64,000 bases of DNA. It comes from Aculops lycopersici (Eukaryota; Arthropoda; Arachnida; Trombidiformes; Eriophyidae). Location: positions 62,001 through 126,000 of the forward strand of contig WNKI01000004.1 of NCBI GenBank assembly GCA_015350385.1. The letters are read 5' to 3'. The notes below the pieces were generated by a model. The model had not been told where the DNA came from. It worked only from the letters and a program-made list of their open reading frames with translations, and searched no databases. The translations under genes and the position numbers were made by a program. Of the stretch, positions 11,440 through 22,486 are shown in pieces. The number at the start of each line of letters is the position of its first letter. Position 1 is the stretch's first letter.

Positions 11440-12520
11440 GTCCTATTTTTTCACCGATTAACCTATCCACCTGAAGTCGGTGCAGTCATTTGCCACTTGA
11501 CTATCCCATTGATGACACAAGATGACAAGAAAGTGTTGGAACTCGTCTAGCTTGATGACTTCTGTGTGTTTATATTTGAATGTATCTTTGAGATTGTTTA
11601 AATTTTCGGCTAACCTCGTTTCACGACTTTGACTAGTTGCTCACTTACGTTTGCCTCTTTGCTTATTGAGTTGTTAGAGTGTTAGATTTTTTGAAACAAG
11701 TTCAGATTCAAGTTCAAGTGCGAGTTTGAAATTGAATGTGATTAACGACCACGACAAAGACCACAATTCGCCACCGCGAGCTGAAACTTTTGTATGTTGA
11801 TTTACATGAAATAGCGACCACGATTTACACTCTCGTCACTCTAACTGGTTAGCTACTAACTGGCACCATCGAGGGTTTAGTGAGTGTAGCTCTTTCGATA
11901 TTAACGCGCCCGCGACTGCGCAGACCCGCAACGGTCGGCGCCCCAACCGCAGCCAACAACTACAACTGTAACTTAGCCCCCAGACTAACCGGCTCGCTAG
12001 ACGATCGTCTTGTGTTGTGTGTTTTGTGCACAGCTAACGGCGATTGCGCGCCAACACCTCGCTAGCTTGCCAATCGGCAGCTCACCTGGTTCCGCTTGCC
12101 TTCAAGTGCAAACGAGCTCGCCAGCCAACTCGTCTCTGTCGGCCGTCTCTGCTTTGCTAACAACACAAATAACAACAGCAACGGCAATGGCACCAACAAC
12201 AACCAGCGCGATTGTTGACTATCGTGGAGATGCAAACAGTACAGTAATAGAAACGCCATCGACGGTAGAAATTTAGTTAAGCTTGTCAATGTTAGAATTA
12301 CGCTTAGTCTACTTTTCCGCTCGAATTTTCGCAAATCATGAATTTAATTTGCTAACCAAAGTCTATACAAACACCTCGTCGCCGCCCACACCTGTCGGCA
12401 TCGTGGTGGTGGCGTTTGTTGTTGTTGCTGTTGCTATTGTCGATAGTGTTAGTTTTTGTGTAGTGGATAATTTTCTGTTCATGTATTGGATTTTACACTC
12501 TGTCCCTCTTGCCGCTAGCT

Positions 12521-12541
12521 AGAGAGAGAGAGAGAGAGAGT
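12521..12541. repeat. GA microsatellite
   Basis: Pure (AG)n run in non-coding DNA. Confidence 0.85.
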
Positions 12542-14424
12542 GAAAGACTCATTGATAATTCACCCAGTCTATTCAATGAACGCAAACTAGATAATCCAAA
12601 AACGGTGGTGGTTCTGGCAAATTTTGCCCTCCCTGCTCTTTCACGTGGCAACTTATTTCGAAGATATACCCTAAAACTAATCCACACTAATATTGATACC
12701 ATCGATTTGTAAGCCTCGAGGCCAGAGAGTTCGTCTATTTGTATGATACAAGTGTTTGAATGAATGAAACTGCCAACGTCACTCTGACTCTCTCCATCCA
12801 TCCACCTATCCATCTATCTGTATTCAACTAGATGGGTGGAGGTAATTTGAGTGCAAATTTTCGCTAACTGCTCTCTGCTGTCGTCGCCATTTTTACCTTT
12901 GACACTCCATGATTTACATATCTTCACAGGTGTCAGGCATAAACGATTTCAGGTTTGTCTCGCGGGATGCTTGTTACGCCATTCAATCATTGATACTGTT
13001 GGCAACTTTTCGTCAACAGGTAGGCGGCCGCGGCGGCGGTGGCAACAACGGTGGTGGCGGCGACGAGTTGGTGCCACTTTAATGACGGTCAGCGGCTAGT
13101 GCCAGTTGGCCACTGATTTGTTCCCGGCGACAACAATTATTCGACTCATTTTTGAAATGACCAGTGGGCGAGTAGCGAATCGTGAATCGTGAAGCAAATT
13201 AAAAGCAAAGTAGCCAGCCAGCCAGCCACTAGCAAGCAAGCAGATGATCAATAAAACCCCTGTGTTTCAATGCTTTTTGCTATTTCGACGCTAGCTTTTC
13301 TAGCTAGGAGAGCTCACCAGCTAGCCAGCCGGCTCATTATGTAAATCCGTTACCCCTTTTCTGTTATGAGCCATTTGTTCGCGGCACAAATAATTGGACG
13401 TCCAGAAAAGCAAACCCTTTCGGTTCACCTAGCGACAAATGAGTGTCCGTACCGACGGCGTCGGTCATAGCTGAGTGGCGCCAGCTGCCCGCTTGCGCCT
13501 GAGCTGGCAGGTTGGTCGGCAAGCTAGCTCGATAGCTTTACGAGATTAGCGTTGTGTAGTATGATTGAAAAAAGAAACAAAGCAGCAGTAATAGTGGTAG
13601 TAAAGGCACATTATACACTCACACTTCCCTCGCTCACCTAACTCAAATGAACATGCGAGTCAGCAAACACAACACTAATACTCCTACTGGCTAACTCCTA
13701 CTGGTGTGATGGCAAAAATCTATATGCTCCAGCGAAACCATTGGGCAGGCGGCCACCCATAACTGAGGTCGACCACTTGAGAGATGAACCCGACGTCTGA
13801 TTGAGCGAGCGAGCCACCAGCCGACCGGTTCACTGATTCGAGAGTCGCGAGTTGCGAGCTCCTGGCCCAAAAAGGGTTTGGTGAAGAGCCCACATTTATT
13901 TAGCAAATCGGTGACGCCAAATTGAAACTCGACGCCAAGTTCATTGGCCGCCCACTCATAGGCCAACCAACTTACGACCGGCCTTATGTCCGTATTGCTC
14001 ACCGACTGGCTGACGCGTTAGTCGGCCCACGACCGACAACCCAACGACGGAAGTTAGGCCAAGATCCGCTAATCTTAAGGTTGGTTGTCAACTGGAACAG
14101 GAAGAAGCTTAGTAGAGACCGAAGAAAGAGACCCTCTAAATTTTGGTGTCCTCTAGATTGTTGTCACGGTTTGTTAAGCACAGTAGTAGTGTGCAAGCTG
14201 CACTCTAAAAAACAAGGGTAAAATCTTTGGCTTTGATCTCGACAAAAAGCGACTCGTTGGCGCCATCCACCGACTGAAGATTCCAGCAACATTCACCACG
14301 ACTGAACGGATGGCGAACCTGCCCTCGAGTCTGCCTGCCCCAGAGCTCGGTGCTCTCGTTTAGTCTAGTTGTTTTCTTCGTTTGTCAGGACAACTGGCGA
14401 TAAAGACGAGCTTGCGGCTGTTGC

Positions 14425-14603
14425 ATGTTACTGGAACGAGAACTTTACTGGATGAATCTCTGAGGGTGTCTGGATTTCGGGCAATGTTTAAGAAAAAGGA
14501 AAAAACTAAACCAGACCAAACCAAAACCGACAATGAGGCAGCGTGATTTCGAGCCATCGGGAAAGTCCCGAACGGGGAAATTCTTCCCCCGTTCCAGTAA
14601 CAT
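14425..14603. repeat. 14 bp inverted repeat with internal hairpins
   Basis: ATGTTACTGGAACG at 14425-14438 is exactly complementary to 14590-14603. Between the arms, TCGGGA/TCCCGA and GAACGGGG/CCCCGTTC form two further short stems. I see no clear target-site duplication, so it cannot be called a transposon. Confidence 0.7.
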
Positions 14604-15137
14604 ACCGTGTGATTTAAAATTAAATGCAGAAAACAGCCATGTCTTCAGTGCACACACCTCTGCACATAAACGACGTGTAGTCTATGGAGAAACTGGTCAG
14701 ATAGCGCGGGATCGAGTGAAAAGGCGGGTCGTTATGGTGCAGACTCCGAAAAATGGTGTAGAGACCGGCACTTTTTTCTGATTCGCGACAAATTGAGACC
14801 ACACTGTGGCATTGGGTCATCGCAACACCAATTAAACGGTATGATTAAACGGTCTACCCATTTCCTCGTTGGCAGCAATTCGAAACAAAACAAGGTCAGC
14901 TAACACAACTTTCTTGAATGTAAATGGTTCATCGTCTCAATTCGTTAGTCGGCCAACGACCGATCACCCAACGAACCAATCGACGGAAGTGAGCAACCCC
15001 CCTAAATTTTCTTGTTCTCTAGGTTGTTCTTTTTATTGTTTTGTTGCTTTTTTACTCTCATCCTCCTCCTCCTCCTCCTCTCTCTCTCACTCTCTATCCA
15101 CCCAAAAGATCTTGCAACTAACGACTGACTGGGTGAC

Positions 15138-15140
<3 letters not shown>

Positions 15141-15222
<82 letters not shown>

Positions 15223-15338
15223 TAGTAGTAGTAGTAGTAGAGTAGAGTAGTAGTAGTACGTACGTACGTACGTACGTACGTACGTACGTACGTACGTACG
15301 TACGTACGTACGTACGTANNNNNNNNNNNNNNNNNNNN

Positions 15339-15391
<53 letters not shown>
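15141..15391. repeat. Compound GA / TAG / TACG microsatellite with a gap
   Basis: In order: (GA)n from 15141, an (AGT)n stretch from about 15218, (TACG)15.5 at 15257-15318, 20 N, then (AG)n from 15339 to 15391. The TACG block is self-complementary. Confidence 0.95.
15319..15338. other. Assembly gap (20 N)
   Basis: Run of N inside a microsatellite. The true length is unknown. Confidence 1.
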
Positions 15392-15393
<2 letters not shown>

Positions 15394-17568
15394 ATTTTTT
15401 CTCGGACCGGAAGTGAATCAAAGTAAAGCGAGCAAAGTCAACCAAGTGATCTGTTTAGCGCCAAATAATCTCAAAGCGCTACAAAGTTGATAGCTAAACG
15501 CTGCCTTAGCCAAAGACTAGGGTCACCACCAGCGTGGCAAGATTAATGAGAGTCACATTTGTGAATAGTCTTTTATGGTTACCATAGTCAAGTTGCTCGT
15601 TGTAACCACATTGTGAGACAATGGCAAAACTGGATCACCGCCAAGTTGAGCTGAAAAGAAACTGTCATCGTCGTCGATACGTGAATTTTGCCGCCGCCGC
15701 TACTGCTGTTACCGGAAGCGACAGCCATAGGCACCAAAGGCCCAAACGGGATTCGTGCATCGCTCGTCTTTCATTGCTTGTTCACTGGGCGATGGGTTTT
15801 TCCAGCTTCCGGTTCAGATAAGCGGCAAACAAGCCTGTTGTTTGCTAACCAGGTCCACGGAGCCCTCCGGTCGGTCGACTGTTGGTTTGCTGTCTGGCTG
15901 CTGTCTCCAATGACAATAACTTGCCTCAAATTTGCAAGGACGATAGTTTTAGATAGCTTGCCCCAAATATTGGAACCAGATATCACTCTTTATACAAACA
16001 TAATGCCACAGTGCCACAATACCACGTAATTTGCCGATACACACCCTGGTCTTTGAAGTGATCAAATCGAAAGAGAATCAGTCAAGAGAGAAGCTCATCG
16101 AACTCGCGCCGCGCGAAGCAAATTAACTTTAAGCCATGAAATCGAGTCGGGTATCAAGTTCGCGGCCTTCGCAGGCTTACTCCTGCCTCCCACTCCGAGG
16201 CTGCAGCCACAAGCTCATTAATGCGCCTAACTAGGCCACTGGACCGCGGGATTGAGTGATACCCGAATAGCCAACTAGAATCTTGGCTTAATCTGAAATT
16301 AGCCTGTCTAGCGTAACCGCGATCAAGACCCCACTTGAATGATGGACGGCCACCGCTGCGCGCTGGACGCCCGCCAACTTCCGCGTTCGAGTGGCCAGAG
16401 TTGCTAAGTTGTCTGGCTTGGCAATCCATTGGTTTGGCCGTTAAATTCGAACAAACGAACGAACCGTCGCATGTTAGCTCCCGCTTGCCAACTAAACCGA
16501 AGCTGAATTCAGAGTAGGCTAGGGGCAGACAATTCAAAAGAATAGAAGCATACGATCCTCTGTACAGGAAGTGGAGAAAGAGTTGCCGTCGCAGAATACA
16601 ATGGCTAAACTTTCTACAAAGACAGAGAGCGACACTTTCTCGATTTCTTTCTTTCTTGTTTGCGCGACCCCAATGTGCGAGCTTAGGAACATTTAGCCCG
16701 AACTCTGATTCGAGCAACAATGCCAATGTCTCTAGCGACACATGAGATCTGAGCCCAAGACGCAAAGTTTCTGTCTTCAAGTTGCGCTACTACTGCTACA
16801 CTAATGATCTTTGCATCAGCATTTTGTTTCACACCACTCTGAGCCACACAAGACTAGACTAGACTAGATTCGACTCACTCGGTGCAAGTTCTATGCAATT
16901 TAGACTCGGCTCTTGGTTGTTAGAATTTGATGCCAATTGCGTAACAACCAATTTGGTCAGAGCAATTGAGTCGCGGCAAGAAATAACGGGACATTTGTAG
17001 TCGTCGTCGTCGCCGTCTTGTACACTTTGTCGCTATAAAAAACCGTCGACAATAAAGTCTTCATGGAGAAGGGACAAAAGTTGGCCTCCCAATCAGCACA
17101 ATGTTGAGATTGCCGGTAGATTGCGACATAACAATCCTCGTGTGACTTCATTGGACTACTATCCAGTTCTTCTTTGCAGACAAGACAGGAGAAAAATTGC
17201 AAGATTCCTTGACTTGGTGCGATTATATGCTAGTGGGACGCGTCTGACCGTCACTAACCCATGCGGTGTGCGCACTAATTTCCGCAATTCCACGACGCGC
17301 AATCTAGCAGCGTGCAACTTGCACGCTCTTCACGTTGCCAAATTTGCAATCTCACAAAAGCACGATACGCGCTGTTAACGAGTCACATCATCATCATTAG
17401 AGACACTGTAACAAATTACTGACCCAAATCCACTTAAGCAATGAAATTAATTATATTTACGTAACCAAAGGATTTGAATACACTACTATAGAGGGGATAG
17501 CACAGGAGTTGGTTACTGGCAACAGTAGCGGCAGCATTAGTAGTAGTATTTCAGCTAAGACAAGTACA

Positions 17569-18381
17569 ATGACACCGAGACGAAGTAATGACATCCCATT
17601 CTACAATCCCTTGGACCCCTCGCATCAGACAGAATGGCCAGGTTATAATCTGTTGATGCCAGTTTGTGCCGTTGGAAATATTGGCCAGTTGGCCTGTGAT
17701 CTAATTATCGCCACCTTATTAGGCAAGCGAGAATGTCAGCTAGTTGGAAGAATCTACTCGCCAGCCATCATGTCGGTGGTGGGACCAAACGCCTTTTTCG
17801 ATGAGGATGGCCCTTTGACAACTAGCACTGAAGTTTACGAGAGCAAGCTGCACAAATTAATTATCATACAGCAAAGAACCTCTTACTATAAAAACATGAA
17901 ACATATCTATGTAGATGAATTAACCAAATGGATTCACGAGGCCAAGTTCAAGAGTTTATACGTCCTCACAAGTTCTTTTGCCGAATGCAATCCAGATATT
18001 AGCCAACTCGGCGTCTTTTGTCCTGTCCAGTCTATGGCAACAAGTTCTTTTCAACCAGACAACCAGTGGAACGAGCTCAAGATAAAACAAATTCCAGCAA
18101 GCGACAGTAATCCAGTTATTAAGGATGGTTTATCATTTTTACCCGGCAGCGGGATAACGAAATCGCTAAAGCTAGCCTGTGAGAAATTATCCATTTCAGC
18201 CGCCTTCATCGTTAATTTCTGCTCTGAGGGTATCAATATGCATGAGTGTTATCACGTGGCGAACTTATGCAACAAGTTGTTTAGTTTATTTGCCCCATCG
18301 GATAGCACAAGCTGCAAATGGACAGAACCCGTCGCTTGGCGCAGAGCGGTGGATGATAATACTATGCCTAACTTTTATTGA
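17569..18381 (+). CDS. PSMG2: Proteasome assembly chaperone 2
   Basis: PSMG2 pairs with PSMG1 (PAC1) to assemble the alpha ring of the 20S proteasome and to block premature ring dimerisation. The match rests on the diagnostic N-terminal block GYNLLMPVCAVGNIGQLACD, which aligns with the human GFTLLMPAVSVGNVGQLAMD region, on the later LPGSGITKSL (human IPGGGITKTL), and on the C-terminal W..P..WR pattern. From the first in-frame ATG at 17569 it has 270 residues, close to the family's usual 260 or so. An open frame continues upstream to 17509 without ATG, and a TTTCAG precedes the ATG, so a non-coding 5' exon is possible. It has one coding exon. It converges on EPRS, with 238 bp between the stop codons. 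Confidence 0.88.
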   Translation: MTPRRSNDIPFYNPLDPSHQTEWPGYNLLMPVCAVGNIGQLACDLIIATLLGKRECQLVGRIYSPAIMSVVGPNAFFDEDGPLTTSTEVYESKLHKLIIIQQRTSYYKNMKHIYVDELTKWIHEAKFKSLYVLTSSFAECNPDISQLGVFCPVQSMATSSFQPDNQWNELKIKQIPASDSNPVIKDGLSFLPGSGITKSLKLACEKLSISAAFIVNFCSEGINMHECYHVANLCNKLFSLFAPSDSTSCKWTEPVAWRRAVDDNTMPNFY

Positions 18382-18584
18382 TAGGCTCGTGTAAGCATCC
18401 GGATTATTTTGGTAATATAATTAAACTTTCCATTCAAAAATCTTGTTCCTACTATCTAAATAGGATCTCTTTTCGTATATAAGTTTGATATCGAACTGTT
18501 AGGTGAAGAACCTGCTAACACGTGTCGTCCACCCCGAGTTGTAATTTGAGTGAATCAAAAATCGAACTCATATCTATCTTGCTC

Positions 18585-18590
18585 TTTATT
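18585..18590 (-). terminator. Poly(A) signal for EPRS
   Basis: AATAAA on the minus strand, 30 bases past the EPRS stop codon. Confidence 0.6.
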
Positions 18591-18619
18591 ATGTTGATTG
18601 TTGTTTAATCGATACATAA

Positions 18620-21600
18620 TCAGTAACTCCTGCCAAACAAACACCAAAACTTGGGTTTCTCCGGGCATGTGGGGTGAATGCATTTCGACGAGTCACTTAG
18701 TTGAGTCTCAGGCTGCCTCTTGGGTATGCAAAGCGACTTGGCGCCCATCAGTGGTCCAGAGGAGGCCTCACTAGCCTCACGAACACTATCCTTCTTAATA
18801 TTATCCTCGCAGGCTGGCCGACCACAAAATGGGGCGATGAGGGTAAATTTGGCATTCAATTTTGTAATAAAGTCCGACCATTCAGTCACCTCGGCTTGGT
18901 GCGAGTCCATCTCTTGCTTGGCCTTGGCATACAACGAAGCTTGCATTTCCTCCAAAAGCTTGGCTATATCAGCTGTGGCAGTAGCTAGGCTAATGCTCAA
19001 CTTTTCACCGGTGTCACGTCTACAAGCAACCAATTGTGATTTATCCAAATCCTTAGGTCCCAATTCAACTCGAATGCAAACTCCCTTGAGTTCGTAGTGG
19101 TTGAACTTCCATCCCGGAGTGTTGTGGTCCGAATCGTCAAGTTTACTACGGATATTTGCCGAAAGAAACTCTTTGTGCAGAGCGTCGCACCTGTCCACTA
19201 AAACCTTCTTTTCCTCAGGGCTTGTCTTGGCTGTTATACCAACAGGTATAATCACAACTTGAAGCGGGCTAACTCGAGGTGGCATCACGAGACCTTTGTT
19301 GTCACCGTGAACCATGATAAGGATACCGATTGATCTGGTCGATAGACCCCACGAGTTTTGGTAGGCGAATTCTTTCTTGGTGGCATCCTCTGGACTCTGG
19401 AAGCTTATGTTGAACATCTTGGAAAAATTTTGACCTAAGTGATGCGAGGTAGCCGCTTGGATACCACGACCGCTGGCTCCTATGTAACCTTCAACAGTCA
19501 AAGTATAATCGGCTCCCGGGAACTTTTCCTTCTCCGATTTGCGTCCACGGACAACAGGCACTGCAAGCAGGTCCTCGTAAACTGAGGCGTAGAATTCTTG
19601 GATCTGGAACACTTCCTCCTCGGCCTCCTTGTAGGTTGCAAATGCAGTGTGACCCTCTTGCCAGTAGAATTCACGCGTTCTAATGAAGGGTGTTGGATCT
19701 TTGAACTCCCACCTGACAACATTATTCCATTGATTGTATCTCAATGGCAAGTCTCTGTGTGATTGGCACCACTTGGCAAATGCTGGATACATGATGGTCT
19801 CGGATGTTGGACGGATGGCAATGGGCTCTGCTAGATCGGTGTTACCATACTTGGTAACCCACGCAACCTCTGGTGCAAAGTCCGCGATGTGATCCTTTTC
19901 TCTTTCTAAGGCGGCCTTCGACACGAACAACGGAAAAGCGCAACCCTTCACACCAATTGATTTGATCCTAGAATTTAGATACGCCTTGATTCCTTCCCAG
20001 ATGTCATCGGACCAGTCGCGTAAGATATAGCAACCACTAATATCATAGTACTCAATCATTTCAGCACGAGTGATGACTTCAGTGTACCAATCTGAGAAAC
20101 TATCTTCCTTCTTGGTGGACATCCCAAGTAATGTTTTCTTGCCTCCCTCTTTTGATTGCTGTTGGTTTTTTGGTTGTTGAGGATTCTTTTGTTGTTGTTG
20201 TTTTTGAGGCTTTGAGTCGCCTCCTTTCTTGGCTTCCGGTTTCTTCGCAGCGTCCGTAACAGGTGCTTCGGCACCACCGGCAGCTGCAGCTTCTTTGGCC
20301 TTTCTCTTGTATTCTTCCTTAGCCTTCTTCTTAGCTTCAGCCTTTTCCTGTTCTTTCTTTAGCTTGGCCGCCGCCTTCTCCGGGTCGACATTAGCTTGTT
20401 GCTGCTGTTGCTGCTCCTTCTTGCTGATGGGTTTCTTACCTGAAGATGCAACTACAGTGGTGTAAGGGTTGTTAGCTGTTCCATCAGGGATGTAGTTCAA
20501 GGTGACAGTTCTAGTCTCGGCGGTGAACGGAAAATCGGTGATGAAGTTGCCCTTACGTTGATATTGAATGATATGACGGGCGGTAAAACTCTTTGCCTCT
20601 GGATCTGTGTAGACTGGTACTACTACCTTGCTGTTTCTATTGACAAATTCCTTAAAATCTTCTTCTTTGCCGAGCACCGATTTAGTTATTATATGGTCGT
20701 AGTAAACAAGTGTAGCATCTTGAACTGAGTCCTTGTTTAACCAGGTTACTTTGAGGGTCTTCTTGAAATCTTTGTTTTCCAAGTCAAGTTGACCGATTAT
20801 GCTCTCGACGACGCCGTTCTCATTTTTCTTGACACTGACTATCTTGACATTGCCAATGCTCAAGAAAGTGGCCACATCTCCGTCCTTAAGTTGAGAAGCA
20901 TCCGCTTGCTCGATGTATAGCTCCTTAGAAACTTTGACTGATCTCTTGCCAAAACTTGGATCTTTGGGATGCATGGCTAATTCTACAGTTAGTTGGCCAT
21001 CGTAACCGTCCAATGTAACAGTTACAGCATCCTTCTTCTCGATTGCCGTGTAACGGGGCACTATTGGATCAAGGTACTTCTTGTTGAAAGCCCAAATCTT
21101 ATCCCATTCCATGAACACTATGGCCTTGGAAGATCCTTGCGATATGATGAATTGCTTGAGACCCTCGACAGTAAGACCGTGCCTCAAGATGCCTTGAACA
21201 GTCGGCATCCTTGGATCATCCCAGCCGTCGACTATCTTCTCATCTACTAACCAGGTAAGTTTTCGTTTGCTCAGAACGGTGTTCATCATATTCAATCTTG
21301 AGTAGGCGGAAATAACTGGCTTTCTCAGACCAAGCGCATCCAAGAACCAATAGAATTGAGGGTCTCTATCTAGATACTCACTAGTTCTCAGTGAATGAGT
21401 TACTCCCTCGACGCTATCAACAATGGGGCAAGCAAAATCATAAGTGGGATAGACCTTATACTTATCCTTGGTTCTTGGGTGGAGTTCATTCTTACAACGA
21501 TACATAGTTGGATCACGCATGCAACCATTCTTAGAGGCAAAGTCAATCTTAGCCCTGACACAACATTTCTGACCCTCCGGACTACCCTTTTGCATCTCAG

Positions 21601-22030
21601 CCCATTTCCTCAAGTTTTCCTCGACGCTTTGATTGCGACATTTAGAGGCTTGAAACTTCTCCCTCTCTAGTTTCATCTCCTCAGCTGGAGTGTCGTCGAC
21701 AAAAGCTAGTCCTTTGTTAATCATGTCGGTGCAAAGCTCAAGTAAAGTCTTGAAGTGGTCTGAGGTGTAGTGTACACCACCATCAAATTTTATGCCGAGA
21801 GATTCAACATCTTTTAGGATGGCCTCTTCGTAGTCTTCCTTTTCTTTTTCTGGGTTTGTATCATCGAAGCGCATAATGAGCTTCCCATCATACAAAGTCT
21901 TATAGTGGTAGTTTAGGAGAGCTGCCTTTGCATGACCAATATGCAAGAATCCACTAGCCTCGGGTGGAAATCTGACCACCACCTGACCCTTGACCGCTCC
22001 TTCCAATTCGGTGTAGACGCCAGATGCCAT
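18620..22030 (-). CDS. EPRS1: Bifunctional glutamate/proline-tRNA ligase
   Basis: One enzyme charges tRNA-Glu and tRNA-Pro in the cytosol. The 1136-residue frame opens straight into the class I GluRS domain (VVVRFPPEASGFLHIGHAKA, HIGH box near residue 30; VLSKRK as the KMSKS-type loop), then the beta-barrel anticodon domain. A linker at about residues 530-643 is rich in Lys, Glu, Ala and Gln. The class II ProRS domain follows, with motif 2 (PFIRTREFYWQEGH), motif 3 (GLSTRSIGI) and a C-terminal Cys-containing zinc domain ending CLFGRSY. Fly and human proteins are about 1500-1700 residues, with an N-terminal GST-like domain and WHEP repeats in the linker; both are absent here. Just upstream, ...TCTAG|GTAGCACAAGAG could be an acceptor adding VAQEIEQ, but the 456 bp gap to UTP14 leaves no room for a GST domain. 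The gene has one coding exon and is divergent from UTP14. Confidence 0.95.
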   Translation of the reverse strand: MASGVYTELEGAVKGQVVVRFPPEASGFLHIGHAKAALLNYHYKTLYDGKLIMRFDDTNPEKEKEDYEEAILKDVESLGIKFDGGVHYTSDHFKTLLELCTDMINKGLAFVDDTPAEEMKLEREKFQASKCRNQSVEENLRKWAEMQKGSPEGQKCCVRAKIDFASKNGCMRDPTMYRCKNELHPRTKDKYKVYPTYDFACPIVDSVEGVTHSLRTSEYLDRDPQFYWFLDALGLRKPVISAYSRLNMMNTVLSKRKLTWLVDEKIVDGWDDPRMPTVQGILRHGLTVEGLKQFIISQGSSKAIVFMEWDKIWAFNKKYLDPIVPRYTAIEKKDAVTVTLDGYDGQLTVELAMHPKDPSFGKRSVKVSKELYIEQADASQLKDGDVATFLSIGNVKIVSVKKNENGVVESIIGQLDLENKDFKKTLKVTWLNKDSVQDATLVYYDHIITKSVLGKEEDFKEFVNRNSKVVVPVYTDPEAKSFTARHIIQYQRKGNFITDFPFTAETRTVTLNYIPDGTANNPYTTVVASSGKKPISKKEQQQQQQANVDPEKAAAKLKKEQEKAEAKKKAKEEYKRKAKEAAAAGGAEAPVTDAAKKPEAKKGGDSKPQKQQQQKNPQQPKNQQQSKEGGKKTLLGMSTKKEDSFSDWYTEVITRAEMIEYYDISGCYILRDWSDDIWEGIKAYLNSRIKSIGVKGCAFPLFVSKAALEREKDHIADFAPEVAWVTKYGNTDLAEPIAIRPTSETIMYPAFAKWCQSHRDLPLRYNQWNNVVRWEFKDPTPFIRTREFYWQEGHTAFATYKEAEEEVFQIQEFYASVYEDLLAVPVVRGRKSEKEKFPGADYTLTVEGYIGASGRGIQAATSHHLGQNFSKMFNISFQSPEDATKKEFAYQNSWGLSTRSIGILIMVHGDNKGLVMPPRVSPLQVVIIPVGITAKTSPEEKKVLVDRCDALHKEFLSANIRSKLDDSDHNTPGWKFNHYELKGVCIRVELGPKDLDKSQLVACRRDTGEKLSISLATATADIAKLLEEMQASLYAKAKQEMDSHQAEVTEWSDFITKLNAKFTLIAPFCGRPACEDNIKKDSVREASEASSGPLMGAKSLCIPKRQPETQLSDSSKCIHPTCPEKPKFWCLFGRSY

Positions 22031-22486
22031 TTGCTCAATCTCTTGTGCTACCTAGACTATAATAAATAATTTAGTTATGTAACAATATGGTGAGTAATTA
22101 ATCAATGAATGTTATACAATAAATGGGACAAAGTTATGAAATTGGCTGCGTCGCTACAGATACTCGCTGAACAAAACATTGTATCTGCACGGTGCCGGAT
22201 GAGATTCGCATCGATAAAATTATTCCTGCAGATAGACTACACTGGACAAGCGGTAGATTTTGAACTGCAGGAATAGAAGTGAACACGTTTTTCGAAGTTT
22301 GTTTTGGTCTCTGGGGAACTCATGGAAATTTGCAAACTCACTGTATCGTGGGATCCACATGTGTCTTTCTCCAATTTGTTTGACAATTGATTACAAGTCC
22401 AATTATCAGAACCATTTTATTCTATTAGATTATAACCCACTCTAGAGACTGAAACTACAACAGGATAGTAATTAAACATATCAAAA
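22031..22486. promoter_or_regulatory. Likely bidirectional promoter, EPRS / UTP14
   Basis: 456 bp separate the ATGs of two head-to-head housekeeping genes. It contains a 10 bp inverted repeat: ATTCCTGCAG at 22223-22232 and CTGCAGGAAT at 22263-22272. I see no TATA box I would trust. Promoter function is inferred from the arrangement. Confidence 0.5.

Larger units (their letters stand above)
11440..17568. other. Non-coding region between ETHR exon 1 and PSMG2
   Basis: It probably holds the ETHR promoter and 5' UTR on its left side. It contains a GA run (12521-12541), a diverged direct repeat (14015-14176 versus 14943-15030), an inverted repeat with nested hairpins (14425-14603) and a large compound microsatellite with an assembly gap (15141-15391). 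No reading frame here has a recognisable domain; the longest (minus, 16154-16780) looks like chance. Confidence 0.6.

Noticed and set aside
16154..16780. 208-codon minus-strand frame
   Set aside because: No ATG near its start, no recognisable domain, no splice support. Its shadow frames are similarly open, so it looks like composition.
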